Shown here: positions 45,820-54,696 of the stretch, one piece after another
How the letters are laid out: each line of letters starts with the position of its first letter
Numbering within the stretch: the first letter of the stretch is position 1
Assembly (NCBI RefSeq): GCF_029914245.1
Contig: NZ_JARYZI010000002.1
Coordinates: 124,001-188,000 of the forward strand
DNA from: Fusibacter bizertensis
GTDB lineage: Bacteria > Bacillota > Clostridia > Peptostreptococcales > Acidaminobacteraceae
DNA length: 64,000 bases
Direction of reading: 5' to 3'
Translations under genes and position numbers: made by a program
The notes under the pieces: generated by a model
Databases searched by the model: none
Seen by the model: only the letters and a program-made list of their open reading frames with translations
Told to the model about the DNA's origin: nothing

Positions 45820-46749
45820 CTAGTCTTCCATTTTAATTCTTGGATCGATTAAGCTGTACAAAATATCGACGATAAGTACCATCACTACGAGGAACAACGC
45901 ATAAAATATCGTGATACCCATAAGCACAGTATAATCTCTGTTGCCGACACTTTCTACGAAATGCTTACCCATACCAGGGATTGCAAATACCTTTTCTATA
46001 ACGAAAGAGCCTGTAAGAAGAGCCGCTATCATTGGTCCCAAGTAAGTGACTACTGGGATAAGTGCATTTTTTAGAGCATGTTTATAAATAACTTTATTAT
46101 TTGATAATCCTTTTGCTCTAGCTGTTCTAATATAATCCTGCTGTAAAACTTCCAGCATACTCGAACGCGTCAATCTGGCAACAAATGACAATGAGAAACC
46201 CGAGAGTGCAATTACAGGTCCTATCATATGCTTCCAACTGGTAAGTCCATTTGATGGTAACCAACCTAACTTAGCACTGAAAATATAGATAATTGCAGTT
46301 GCCATTACAAATGATGGAATGGTGACACCAAGTGTCGCAATAAACATGACCAAGCCATCTTGCCATTTGTTTTGTTTCAGCGCCGATAAAATCCCCAGTG
46401 GTATACCCACAATTATAATCACCACAACCGACGCAAGGCCAATCTTCAATGTTGCCGGGAAACCTTCTCTGATTAAATCATTAACGGTAACACCTGCACG
46501 TTGAAAAGATGGTCCAAGGTTAAATGTCATAACACCTTTAACATAATCTACAAATTGTTTCCATAATGGATCATCTAGGTGGTACTTTTGATTTAGTGCC
46601 TGTAGCACTGCATCTGGCAATGCTTTTTCCCTAGTAAATGGTCCACCTGGGATTGAGTGCATCATGATAAAAGTAATTGATATAATTACAAATATCGTTA
46701 CAACCATTGTCAGGATCCTTTTAATTAAAAATCTCCCCAATTCATTCAC
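45820..46749 (-). CDS. oppB: Oligopeptide ABC transporter permease OppB
   Basis: A 309-residue permease with six helices. The N-terminal 'FLIKRILTMVVTIFVIISIT' and the EAA loop 'RTARAKGLSNNKVIYKHALK' are typical, as is 'VIEKVFAIPGMGKHFVESVG'. It is the first gene of the oppBCDFA operon and begins downstream of a 668-base regulatory gap. Confidence 0.95.
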   Translation of the reverse strand: MNELGRFLIKRILTMVVTIFVIISITFIMMHSIPGGPFTREKALPDAVLQALNQKYHLDDPLWKQFVDYVKGVMTFNLGPSFQRAGVTVNDLIREGFPATLKIGLASVVVIIIVGIPLGILSALKQNKWQDGLVMFIATLGVTIPSFVMATAIIYIFSAKLGWLPSNGLTSWKHMIGPVIALSGFSLSFVARLTRSSMLEVLQQDYIRTARAKGLSNNKVIYKHALKNALIPVVTYLGPMIAALLTGSFVIEKVFAIPGMGKHFVESVGNRDYTVLMGITIFYALFLVVMVLIVDILYSLIDPRIKMED

Positions 46750-46871
46750 CCCTTAAATTTATTCTGCTATTCAATTAGTGCAACAATATATATAATAATA
46801 ATCCTATTGTGTGAATTTTGCAATAAATTTCAGACACTTAACATCATATGAATTAATTTATACGATTAATT

Positions 46872-46997
46872 TTTAGAAACATGTTCGTTTTTTGTTACAA
46901 CTTCGTAACATTTTAAACGAAAAAACTTTACATTTTCACAACAAGTACAAAAGTCTCTTAAACGTTGAAAATATCAACTTTATTTAGAAACATGTAC
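46872..46997. repeat. Direct repeat and palindrome upstream of oppB
   Basis: TTTAGAAACATGT(T/A)C occurs at 46872-46886 and 46983-46997, and an inverted repeat TGTTAC-AACTTC-GTAACA sits at 46893-46910. These are candidate operators for the opp operon. The rest of the 668-base gap (46750-47417) is A/T-rich, with no gene or known riboswitch seen. Confidence 0.45.
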
Positions 46998-47348
46998 AAT
47001 AAAACGCAATCAACTATAACAATTGATTCACAGAATTGTTACTTCTATATAATTATTTATCCACTGCTTTTATGTTTCTAATAAGCCATTTCATTTTCTT
47101 TGTTAAATATTGATATAACCGAATTAATATTCATAATCTAAAAATGAAATTTTTATTTTGAAATCTTTCATTTTAGCTTTACAGGGCAACGTTTTGTCCC
47201 ACTTTTGCATGATATAAAACGCCTATCTTCAAAAAAAAAACATAAAAATTGCAATATAATAGAAGAAAAAATTTTCAACTTTTGACCGTCTAACTTCATA
47301 TGCAATATAACCTTCAAAATCTTTTGTTTAGTTTTCATCTTAAAATGC

Positions 47349-47354
47349 TATAAT
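47349..47354 (+). promoter_or_regulatory. Extended -10 promoter of ade
   Basis: TGCTATAAT forms an extended -10 element 63 bases before the adenine deaminase ATG; only a weak TTGTTT at 47324-47329 is visible as -35. No purine riboswitch core was found. Confidence 0.55.
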
Positions 47355-47417
47355 ATTAATAATTATTTAGTTTTAATGAGTATTTAGTGCACCTTATTAT
47401 AAAGAAAAGAGGTTTTT

Positions 47418-49169
47418 ATGGCTTCAAATACAAAGCTAGAAAAAATTCTAAGAATGAAAAAAAGAGCTGAACTTGCTGCGGGTAAACGTACATGCTCACT
47501 TGTTCTCAAAAATTGTAAAATCATAAATGTTTTTAACGGCAAGATTATTGAATCCGACCTCGCTATTGATAACGGAAAAATTATAGGCATTGGCAATTAC
47601 GACGGGGATGTAATCATAGATTTGCGTGGTAAGTATGTAGCACCAGGTTTAATAGATGCACATATGCACATGGAGTCTACACTAGTTACACCTGATCAAA
47701 TGGCACGAATCATCGTTCCCCGTGGTACAACTACCGTTGTTGCTGATCCTCATGAAATTGCAAACGTCTGTGGAATCCCTGGAATACAGTATATGATAGA
47801 TGCAGTAGATGACACACATTTAAACGGTTTTTTTATGCTTCCCTCTTGTGTCCCTGCTACACCTTATGAAAATTCAGGTTATCGCCTTGATAGAGATGCT
47901 CTAGCAACACTACAGCACCACCCTAAAGTTTTGGGGTTGGGAGAAGTGATGGACTATCCAAGCGTAATTCAAGGAGACACAGATATATTGGAAAAATTGG
48001 AGATGGCAGATCGTATGATCATTGATGGTCACGGTCCGAATTTAACAGGCAAACAGCTTAATGCATACATGATTAATGGTGTTCGTACTGATCACGAGTG
48101 TACAACAATTGAAGAGATGGAAGAAAGAATTGGACTTGGCATGTATGTCGCAATTCGCGAAGGGACAGCAGCTAAAAATCTAGACACGCTTATTAAGGGG
48201 GTTAATAATCAAACCAAATATCAATGTATGTTCTGTACAGACGATAAGCATCCTGAAGATATATTAGAACATGGACATATTGATTATAACGTTAGACGGG
48301 CAATCTCGCTTGGGACAGATCCAATAACCGCTATACAAATGGCGACCATCAATCCTGCAAGATGTTATAACCTACGAGATATTGGCGCTATCGCTCCTGG
48401 TTATGATGCAGACCTAATAGTCTTTGATAATTTTGAGAATTTCGAAATTCTTGAGGTTTATAAAAAAGGATATCTTGTTGCGCAAAATAAAGAAGCATTA
48501 TTTGAAACAAAAAAAATTGCAAATGATCACGTTCAAAATACTGTCAAAATTTCGCCGGTTCATGGAGGGCAGTTTAAACTCCCACTTAAAAGCGATGTTG
48601 CACATGTCATCAGAATCACACCGGGATCAATTGTAACTGAGCATGTAATAAGAAGAGTTTATCTTGATTCTGATGGAAATTTTAAATCTAGTAAACATCT
48701 GGATATTTCTAAAATAGCAGTTATTGAGCGACATGGTAAGACAAAAAATATAGGTATTGGACTCGTTGAAAATTTCCATATCAAAAATGGTGCTATCGCT
48801 ACAACTATCGCTCACGACTCGCATAATATCATCGTCATTGGTGATAATGATGATGATATGGCAGTTGCAGTTAACGAAATCGTTCGGTTACAAGGCGGAA
48901 TTGCAATCTCCTCTGCTGGTGAAGTTAAGGGTTCTCTACCGTTGCCAATTGCTGGACTTATGTCATCTGAAAGTATGGAGTCTGTGTCTGATGTTCTAAG
49001 CAGTCTTCGCACAATTGCAGTTGAATCCTTATCAATTCCAAGGTCACTAGAACCATTTATGACGTTAAGTTTTCTAGCCCTTCCTGTTATACCAGAACTT
49101 AAAATTACTGATAGAGGTTATTTTGATGTAACTCAGTTTGATTTTATTGAAGTCTCAGAGAAAATATAG
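47418..49169 (+). CDS. ade: Adenine deaminase
   Basis: Converts adenine to hypoxanthine and ammonia. The 583-residue amidohydrolase carries 'DAHMHMESTLVTPDQMARI', 'GHGPNLTGKQLNAYM', the metal site 'FCTDDKHPEDILEHGHIDYN' and the C-terminal adenine deaminase blocks 'ATTIAHDSHNIIVIGDNDDD' and 'GGIAISSAGEVKGSLPLPIA'. AAGAGG lies six bases before the ATG. It is a single-gene unit, divergent from opp. Confidence 0.95.
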   Translation: MASNTKLEKILRMKKRAELAAGKRTCSLVLKNCKIINVFNGKIIESDLAIDNGKIIGIGNYDGDVIIDLRGKYVAPGLIDAHMHMESTLVTPDQMARIIVPRGTTTVVADPHEIANVCGIPGIQYMIDAVDDTHLNGFFMLPSCVPATPYENSGYRLDRDALATLQHHPKVLGLGEVMDYPSVIQGDTDILEKLEMADRMIIDGHGPNLTGKQLNAYMINGVRTDHECTTIEEMEERIGLGMYVAIREGTAAKNLDTLIKGVNNQTKYQCMFCTDDKHPEDILEHGHIDYNVRRAISLGTDPITAIQMATINPARCYNLRDIGAIAPGYDADLIVFDNFENFEILEVYKKGYLVAQNKEALFETKKIANDHVQNTVKISPVHGGQFKLPLKSDVAHVIRITPGSIVTEHVIRRVYLDSDGNFKSSKHLDISKIAVIERHGKTKNIGIGLVENFHIKNGAIATTIAHDSHNIIVIGDNDDDMAVAVNEIVRLQGGIAISSAGEVKGSLPLPIAGLMSSESMESVSDVLSSLRTIAVESLSIPRSLEPFMTLSFLALPVIPELKITDRGYFDVTQFDFIEVSEKI

Positions 49170-49214
49170 AAATCCAGAAAATATTATGTAAACTTGTTTA
49201 TTTTTTATTTAATC

Positions 49215-49368
49215 GGGTAACAATATAATAGCAAATCATAGAAAACTATGAAGCGCAAAGCTATAGGGTCTAAACTATTGATTATGGTAATTGGGATTAT
49301 TGTTCTTATAAGAACATGCCTAAATAATTTCTAAATACTATCAATAGCACGATAGCCAGCTACCAAAA
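49215..49368 (+). promoter_or_regulatory. c-di-GMP-I (GEMM) riboswitch aptamer, first copy
   Basis: GEMM-I hallmarks are present: a CATAG-AAAA-CTATG stem, 'AGCGCAAAGC', 'AGGGTCTAAA', an enlarged P2 arm closed by CTATTGAT/ATCAATAG with an inner GTTCTTATAAGAAC hairpin, and the 3' block 'ATAGCCAGCTACC'. The large P2 arm (about 49282-49346) is longer than usual. Confidence 0.8.
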
Positions 49369-49370
49369 AA

Positions 49371-49507
49371 CTTTTCGGAATCATAGCTAAACACGCGAAA
49401 ACGTGCGACGCAAAACTAGAAGGGCCTAACCTTAGAGCGATAACGAATAGATCATTTGTTTAGTATCTTTAAGTATGGCAGCCAGTTCCCGAGAAAAGTT
49501 TTTTTGC
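49371..49507 (+). promoter_or_regulatory. c-di-GMP-I (GEMM) riboswitch, second copy with built-in terminator
   Basis: 'CACGCGAAAACGTG', 'CGACGCAAAACTAG', 'AAGGGCCTAA' and 'TATGGCAGCCAG' follow the GEMM-I pattern closely. The closing P1 stem ACTTTTCGG (49371-49379) with CCGAGAAAAGT is followed directly by seven T, so ligand-stabilised P1 would act as a terminator. No coding gene follows on this strand. Confidence 0.88.
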
Positions 49508-49526
49508 GCGCATTTAAACCAAATTA

Positions 49527-49587
49527 AAAAAGTGCACCTTTAAACGCTGGTTATCTATTACCAACATTCAGGTGCACTTTATTTATG
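49527..49587. terminator. Bidirectional terminator after riboswitches and glycosyltransferase
   Basis: An eleven-base stem AAAGTGCACCT/AGGTGCACTTT with an inner TGGT/ACCA pair and T-rich flanks on both strands. Any read-through RNA from the riboswitch would end here after about 70 bases. Confidence 0.88.
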
Positions 49588-50761
49588 CATTTAGCTTTTC
49601 TGTTACATGTGCATTGATGATTTCATGATACCTTTTAAAAGCTTTGCCCACAGCATCATCCCAAGATAAGTATATTTTTTCCGATGCGTTCTCACCTATT
49701 ATTTTGAGCCTGCCTGGATCCACACAAGCTTTCACAATTTCACTTGCTATGTGTTCTACTGTCTCTTCTATGAGAATGCCTGTATCTTCATGAACAATCT
49801 TTTCAGCTGCACAGCTTTCACGAATCAGTAAAGATGGACAACCGCACGCTGCTGCTTCTCTGACAACTATACCATTGGTATCATAGGTTGAGGGAAAAAG
49901 AAATAGATTCGCACGACTAAAATACCCTCTTAAAACTTCTCTGTCATAGACAGCACCTGTAAAAATGCATTCTTTCTCTAAACCAACAGTTTTTATATAC
50001 TCTGCAATCTCAGGTCGATCAACACCTTCACCTACAAACATCATTTTGAATTTAACGCCTTGTCTTTTGGCCTCTGTCAAACCATCTATGGTAAATTTAA
50101 GGTTCTTGTACCACATCATTCTTCCTACAAATAGAAAAACGGTTTCTTCTTCACTAATTTGATGCATTGCGTTAATTGAAGCAATCATTTCATCTGAAGC
50201 TCTTCCTTTTTGGAAGTCTGTTCCATTTTCCATAATTATATAATCGCCTTCATAACCAAGTTTTTTTAGGTTATCACCTGCACCTTCAGATACTACCCAG
50301 ACTTCATCGCATGCGTTGATATTACTCATCAAAAATTTAATAGAGACTTTTCTGAGTGGGTTAAACGCAACACGTTTTTCAATATCTACATCAAACTTAG
50401 TGTGGTAAGTAAAGACAATAGGAGTACCTGAATATTGCCTTAAAACTCTCGCAAGTAAAGCTGAAGTAAAAGGACTGTGTATATGGATAATATCCAACTT
50501 TTCTTTTTCCAACTTTCTAATCAACATTGGATTAAAAGGATTTCCCATTCTATAGCCAACGCGCTTACTTACATTTGTACTTGAGTATCTGACAACTCTA
50601 AAAGCGTAGTTATCTTTAACTTTTGGATACCAAGGTGTAGCAACTACTGCTTTTCCATATATTTTTTGAATTGACTTAGCATAATTCACCGCTGTATTCG
50701 CTACACCATCTAAAATCGGTGGAAATGAATCATTAAAAATGCCAACATTTAACTTTTTCAT
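49583..50761 (-). CDS. GT4 family glycosyltransferase
   Basis: A 392-residue cytoplasmic or membrane-associated transferase. The GT-B N-terminus 'VGIFNDSFPPILDGVANTA' and the donor-site block 'GIVVREAAACGCPSLLIRES' are typical of family 4. Related enzymes make glycolipids or surface polysaccharides; the sugar donor and acceptor cannot be told. GAGGG precedes the ATG. It converges with the c-di-GMP riboswitch region. Confidence 0.87.
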   Translation of the reverse strand: MKKLNVGIFNDSFPPILDGVANTAVNYAKSIQKIYGKAVVATPWYPKVKDNYAFRVVRYSSTNVSKRVGYRMGNPFNPMLIRKLEKEKLDIIHIHSPFTSALLARVLRQYSGTPIVFTYHTKFDVDIEKRVAFNPLRKVSIKFLMSNINACDEVWVVSEGAGDNLKKLGYEGDYIIMENGTDFQKGRASDEMIASINAMHQISEEETVFLFVGRMMWYKNLKFTIDGLTEAKRQGVKFKMMFVGEGVDRPEIAEYIKTVGLEKECIFTGAVYDREVLRGYFSRANLFLFPSTYDTNGIVVREAAACGCPSLLIRESCAAEKIVHEDTGILIEETVEHIASEIVKACVDPGRLKIIGENASEKIYLSWDDAVGKAFKRYHEIINAHVTEKLNA

Positions 50762-50847
50762 ATGACCCTCACTTTAAATTATAAACCTTTATAATGAAAT
50801 TTTATCAGATACTCGCATGATAAGATAGTTAAAATATCATTAAAAGG

Positions 50848-50876
50848 GTGTTATAACTCGGTAATTGGGGTATAAT
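50848..50876 (+). promoter_or_regulatory. Candidate ytxH promoter
   Basis: GTTATAA and GGGTATAATG, 32 bases before the ytxH ATG. TATAAT gives a vegetative -10, while the GTT...GGGTAT pattern also resembles sigma-B promoters, though the spacer is short (12). Confidence 0.5.
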
Positions 50877-50908
50877 GATACCAACATAAAAATTGAAAGG
50901 AGACCTAT

Positions 50909-51403
50909 ATGTTATTTAAAAAGATCAGAGAGCGAAGAGAAGCAGAGCTTAAACGCCAAAAAAAAGAAACACTTAAAAAGGTAGGCGCTGCATTAGTTAT
51001 AGGTAGTGTCGTCTCTACAGTAGTTACTTTATTTACCGCACCAAAATCAGGCAAAGAGCTTCGAGAAGATGTCGTTAATAAAGTAGATGAAGGAACAGAA
51101 ATCGTTAAAGAAAATGCTTCTAAAATCGCTCAGAAAACTTCTGATGCAGCACAAGATGTCATGATTAAGGGGCAAGAAATCAAAGAAAAAGCTGCTGACA
51201 AAATTTCACTTGTTAAGTCTGAAATCAGTAAAACAATTAAAGATAAGAAGAAACAACTTGAATCAAGTGGCAAAGAAGTTAAAGAAGAGTTAGAAGAAAC
51301 TTCTGAAGAAGTATTAGAAGATCTTAAAAACGCTACCGAAGAAATTGCTTCAGAAGTAGAAGATTTAAAAGAAGAAATTTCCGAAGATATAAAAGAAAAT
51401 TAA
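50909..51403 (+). CDS. ytxH: YtxH domain general-stress-type protein
   Basis: A 164-residue protein with one N-terminal helix in the YtxH domain ('GAALVIGSVVSTVVTLFTAP' followed by 'KSGKELREDVV'). A long charged, coiled-coil-prone tail rich in Lys and Glu follows. YtxH proteins in Bacillus are stress-induced; function is poorly known. GAAAGGAG lies seven bases before the ATG. It is a single gene with its own terminator. Confidence 0.85.
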   Translation: MLFKKIRERREAELKRQKKETLKKVGAALVIGSVVSTVVTLFTAPKSGKELREDVVNKVDEGTEIVKENASKIAQKTSDAAQDVMIKGQEIKEKAADKISLVKSEISKTIKDKKKQLESSGKEVKEELEETSEEVLEDLKNATEEIASEVEDLKEEISEDIKEN

Positions 51404-51412
51404 TTAGTTAGT

Positions 51413-51449
51413 ATATCTCCAATCAAATTTGTTGATTGGAGATATTTTT
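51413..51449. terminator. Bidirectional terminator between ytxH and mnmM
   Basis: A fourteen-base stem ATATCTCCAATCAA/TTGATTGGAGATAT with a five-base loop and T-run, shared by convergent genes. Confidence 0.92.
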
Positions 51450-51453
51450 ATGC

Positions 51454-52014
51454 CTATAATTTTCTTTCAACTAAGATCAATGCTGGCGTTTGATCTCCTT
51501 GATTCATGTATTCAAATTTCATTACATGATATCTCTTTGCGTCAAGTTGCTTCATAAAGAGCGATAACCATTGATATTCTTTTACACCTTCATCATGACC
51601 TCTATAGGATGTAATACTTAAAATTCCACCTAGCTTTATAAGCTTAAGTGCTTTTTGGATACTCTCAGCCGTTGAATCTAACAAAGTCGTACAAGTCTTA
51701 TTAGACTTAGGTAAATAGCCTAAATTATATACTATAAGGTCAAAACTTCTCTCCTTATAAATCGTATCTATATGCTTGTGATTCCCTACGGACAGTTTAT
51801 AATTTTGGTAGCCATTTTCTTCTAATTTCACCCTTGTTTGCTTAACCGCTTCTTCTTGTATATCTATCCCCTCAAGTAGTCCATTTTTTCCAATTTTCTC
51901 ACAAATAAAAGAAGCATCTTCACCATTACCAAGTGTTGCGTCTAAAACTTGCATGCCTTCAACCAGATAAAGACTCCATATGTTTTTAGTAAACGCTGTC
52001 AATTGTCTTATCAT
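51454..52014 (-). CDS. mnmM: tRNA mnm5s2U methyltransferase MnmM (YtqB family)
   Basis: A class I SAM-dependent methyltransferase of 186 residues. The SAM site is 'VLDATLGNGEDASFICEKIG', with 'GIDIQEEAVKQT' and the family block 'FDLIVYNLGYLPKSNKT'. YtqB/MnmM proteins complete the mnm5s2U34 modification of tRNAs. I chose the ATG at 52014 five bases after AGGAGG; an upstream ATG nine codons earlier has no site. Confidence 0.88.
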   Translation of the reverse strand: MIRQLTAFTKNIWSLYLVEGMQVLDATLGNGEDASFICEKIGKNGLLEGIDIQEEAVKQTRVKLEENGYQNYKLSVGNHKHIDTIYKERSFDLIVYNLGYLPKSNKTCTTLLDSTAESIQKALKLIKLGGILSITSYRGHDEGVKEYQWLSLFMKQLDAKRYHVMKFEYMNQGDQTPALILVERKL

Positions 52015-52079
52015 ATATTCCTCCTGAACATGTCTGTTCATATCATAACACTAATAATCAAAAATCGCTCAAAAAAAAT

Positions 52080-52136
52080 ACAAGTGAAAACTTTACATTA
52101 ACAAAGAACATATTATTAATGTGCGTTTCCACTTGT
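52080..52136 (-). terminator. Terminator of feo operon
   Basis: A long imperfect stem, ACAAGTG and TTACATTAA with their complements, followed by eight T on the minus strand, 25 bases after the small FeoB-associated gene. Confidence 0.8.
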
Positions 52137-52160
52137 CTTTATCTAAACATAAGCTGTTCT

Positions 52161-52325
52161 TTAAAGTTTAATCTGAGTAATTTCATCTTTAATAGTACAC
52201 GATTTTGCACTCGAGCAGCTCGAACAACCAGAACATTTTCCCTTTCTCATATCAGAAAAAGCTTTTTTTCCAGCAAAGAAAATAATACCCGCAAAGATAA
52301 TACCAACAATTATAGAAGCTAACAT
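52161..52325 (-). CDS. FeoB-associated Cys-rich membrane protein
   Basis: A 54-residue protein. One N-terminal helix ('IIVGIIFAGIIFFAG') is followed by a basic turn and the cysteine cluster 'KGKCSGCSSCSSAKSC', the signature of the family that accompanies FeoB. It may assist iron transfer. GAGGAG lies six bases before the ATG and is encoded by the last codons of feoB, so translation is coupled. Confidence 0.9.
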   Translation of the reverse strand: MLASIIVGIIFAGIIFFAGKKAFSDMRKGKCSGCSSCSSAKSCTIKDEITQIKL

Positions 52326-52329
52326 TTTA

Positions 52330-54279
52330 TCACTCCTCAATTAAAGCGCGTTTTTGATTCGCACGTTTAAATAGATAAATTAATAATACAATATAGAATA
52401 ATACGACAAATATCGCAGGAATAAAGCCAGTTGCCAACTTACCATAAAAAATTGGTGTTCCAATTTGAGTAATGATCATTGCAACGAGGTAACCAACACT
52501 AAGCTGAAATCCCAGACCTCTAAAGAGCCATTTTCTATCTCCCATCTCACTTCTCATAGCACCAATTGCTGCAAAACAAGGCGGTGTAAATAAGTTAAAT
52601 GCTAAGAAAGCATATGCCGTTACAGGGTTAAAGAAGGATGTTAATACGCCTCCTGGCATACTCAATGCATCTTCTGAAGCAGCCGCTAAGAGAATTGCAA
52701 AAGTCGCTACTACATTTTCTTTAGCAATAAAGCCCGTAATTGAAGCTGCTGCCAACTGCCAGCCAATTAAACCCAATGGAATAAAGATTGGAGAAATAAA
52801 GCCTCCAAGGCCTGCCAAGATACTTGAGTCTTGATCTAGAGCGGGTTGAAGGTTAAAACCATATGCCTGCATAAACCAAACCAGTGTATTCATCACCAAA
52901 ATAATCGTAGAGGCTTTAATAATAAAACCTTTCGCTTTGTCAACCATCTGAAACAATGCATGTTTAATACTAGGAATTTTATATTCAGGTAACTCCAATA
53001 TAAAGCTCGATGTACTTTCCCAAACAAAAAGTTTTTTGAGTACAATCCCACCTAAAATAATGAGTGCAAAAGCCAACAAGTAAACACTTGGTCCGACCCA
53101 ACTTGTATTTGGGAAAAATACAATAGAAAACAATGTAATAATAGGAAGTTTTGCGCCACAAGGTACAAATGGTGTCAAGATTGTAGTAATCCTTCTTTCA
53201 TTATCATCTTCAATTGTTCTAGTCGCCATTACACCTGGAATTGCACAACCAGATCCAACGATCATAGGGATAATTGACTTACCTGACAAACCAATTTTCT
53301 TAAAGTATCGATCCATCAGTACAGCAACTCTTGACATATAGCCACTGTCTTCTAAAAGTGCTAAGCAAAAAAATAAAACCATAATCAAAGGAAGAAATCC
53401 TATAACAGCACCAACACCGCCTATTGCACCATCAACGATAAGTGCTTGGAGCAAGGGATTCAATTGAACACTTTCAAAGAAAGCATTCAAACCATTTGGG
53501 ATAATTTCTCCAAATAAAGTGTCATTGAGATAACCTGATACATATCCACCAAGTCCCTCTATAGAAAATGCATATACAGCCCACATTACTAAAAAGAAAA
53601 TAGGTAAGCCTAAATACTTATGTGCAACAATGCGATCTACCCTATCGGAGATACTAATTTTACTTGTATCATGATTTTTAACTAAAACGGCTTTTATAAG
53701 CTGTCCAATATAAGCTTGACGCGCTTTATCAGGATCTTCACCTTCATTTATTTTAATTCCAATTGATTTCTGTCCATTTGCAGTTTCACCTGTTTGGATT
53801 GCCAACTGTAACAAAGATTTTAAACCATGTCCAAAATTTGCTGTTGTTGATATAACAGGACAATTTAATGCTTTGCTAAGTGCAGATGTATCGATTGTAT
53901 TTCCTCTTTTTTTGATAATGTCTTCTTTATTAATAGCGACCACTACTGGAATATTAAGTTCCAATAATTGTGTCGTGAAAAATAAACTTCTTTCAAAATT
54001 CGCACCATCCACGATATTGATAATAACATCTGGCGCTTCCTCTAGTACAAAATCTCTTGTTATAGCTTCTTCACCTGTAAAAGGCGAAATAGAATAAGCA
54101 CCTGGTAAATCAATGATTTTCACATGCTTAGCACCACCGATAAATTTTCTTTTTAAATCGGCTTCTTTCTTTTCTACAGTTACTCCAGCCCAGTTACCAA
54201 CATACTCAGTCTTACCTGTAATAGCATTAAATAAAGTAGTTTTCCCTGAATTAGGATTTCCCGCTAATGCAATTTTCAT
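52330..54279 (-). CDS. feoB: Ferrous iron transport protein B
   Basis: A 649-residue iron(II) transporter. The N-terminal GTPase has G1 'LAGNPNSGKTTLFNAITG', G3 'DLPGAYSISPFTGEE' and G4 'NKED'. The membrane part has the Gate motifs 'VGSGCAIPGVMATRTI' and 'FVPCGAKLPI' with conserved cysteines, and the C-terminal helices. Length is at the short end for the family. A Fur box lies 91-105 bases upstream, after feoA, suggesting separate control. Confidence 0.95.
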   Translation of the reverse strand: MKIALAGNPNSGKTTLFNAITGKTEYVGNWAGVTVEKKEADLKRKFIGGAKHVKIIDLPGAYSISPFTGEEAITRDFVLEEAPDVIINIVDGANFERSLFFTTQLLELNIPVVVAINKEDIIKKRGNTIDTSALSKALNCPVISTTANFGHGLKSLLQLAIQTGETANGQKSIGIKINEGEDPDKARQAYIGQLIKAVLVKNHDTSKISISDRVDRIVAHKYLGLPIFFLVMWAVYAFSIEGLGGYVSGYLNDTLFGEIIPNGLNAFFESVQLNPLLQALIVDGAIGGVGAVIGFLPLIMVLFFCLALLEDSGYMSRVAVLMDRYFKKIGLSGKSIIPMIVGSGCAIPGVMATRTIEDDNERRITTILTPFVPCGAKLPIITLFSIVFFPNTSWVGPSVYLLAFALIILGGIVLKKLFVWESTSSFILELPEYKIPSIKHALFQMVDKAKGFIIKASTIILVMNTLVWFMQAYGFNLQPALDQDSSILAGLGGFISPIFIPLGLIGWQLAAASITGFIAKENVVATFAILLAAASEDALSMPGGVLTSFFNPVTAYAFLAFNLFTPPCFAAIGAMRSEMGDRKWLFRGLGFQLSVGYLVAMIITQIGTPIFYGKLATGFIPAIFVVLFYIVLLIYLFKRANQKRALIEE

Positions 54280-54369
54280 TTAACCCCCCTGAAATTAGTT
54301 TCATTAAAATAGCGAATCTAGTTTTGATTCAGCATTTTCTATTTTTTGTAGTTTGTCTCTTGTTGCCAA

Positions 54370-54384
54370 TGATAATCATTATCA
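54370..54384. promoter_or_regulatory. Fur box upstream of feoB
   Basis: TGATAAT-C-ATTATCA, an exact 7-1-7 Fur site identical in core to that upstream of sodA, placed between feoA and feoB. Confidence 0.88.
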
Positions 54385-54400
54385 CCGTAAGGGTATTTTT

Positions 54401-54420
54401 TATACCGCCTTAGCGGTATA
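54401..54420. other. Palindrome between feoA and feoB
   Basis: TATACCGC-CTTA-GCGGTATA forms a strong hairpin directly after the feoA stop. It is followed by A, not T, on the minus strand, so it is not a normal terminator in the feo direction; an attenuation or stability role is possible. Confidence 0.5.
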
Positions 54421-54423
54421 GTT

Positions 54424-54648
54424 TTAATCTGCAAGCACAATAGCTTTTGCCATAGACTCATCTAAAGCATAGCGACTATCCTTAATATTGACGACGTAAT
54501 TACCAGCAAGTATATTGATTAAAGTAATTTCTTCACCTTCACTACATCCTAAGCTGAAAAGAAATTTTTTGGTTTTATCTTTGCCTTCTACTTTAATAAT
54601 CTCACTTTTTTGTCCTATTTTCGCTTTTGATAACAACATATATATCAC
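54424..54648 (-). CDS. feoA: FeoA-domain iron transport accessory protein
   Basis: A 74-residue FeoA/SH3-like protein with 'LSKAKIGQKSEIIKVEG', 'KKFLFSLGCSEGEEITLIN' and 'YALDESMAKAIVL'. FeoA assists FeoB in iron(II) uptake, probably by binding its GTPase. A clear ribosome site is weak (AGGTG). A promoter overlapped by two Fur boxes lies upstream. Confidence 0.9.
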   Translation of the reverse strand: MIYMLLSKAKIGQKSEIIKVEGKDKTKKFLFSLGCSEGEEITLINILAGNYVVNIKDSRYALDESMAKAIVLAD

Positions 54649-54696
54649 CTATCTCTGAAAATACGCAAATGCGCTAAATAAATTACAGCCTCTTAT

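Noticed and set aside
47184-47201. A sigma-54-like TGGGAC...TTGC sequence on the minus strand upstream of oppB
   Set aside because: Spacing between the GG and GC elements is off by one and the site is about 440 bases from the gene.
47100-47417. Looked for a purine riboswitch before adenine deaminase
   Set aside because: No conserved core (TATA...CCTA...) or three-way junction could be found.
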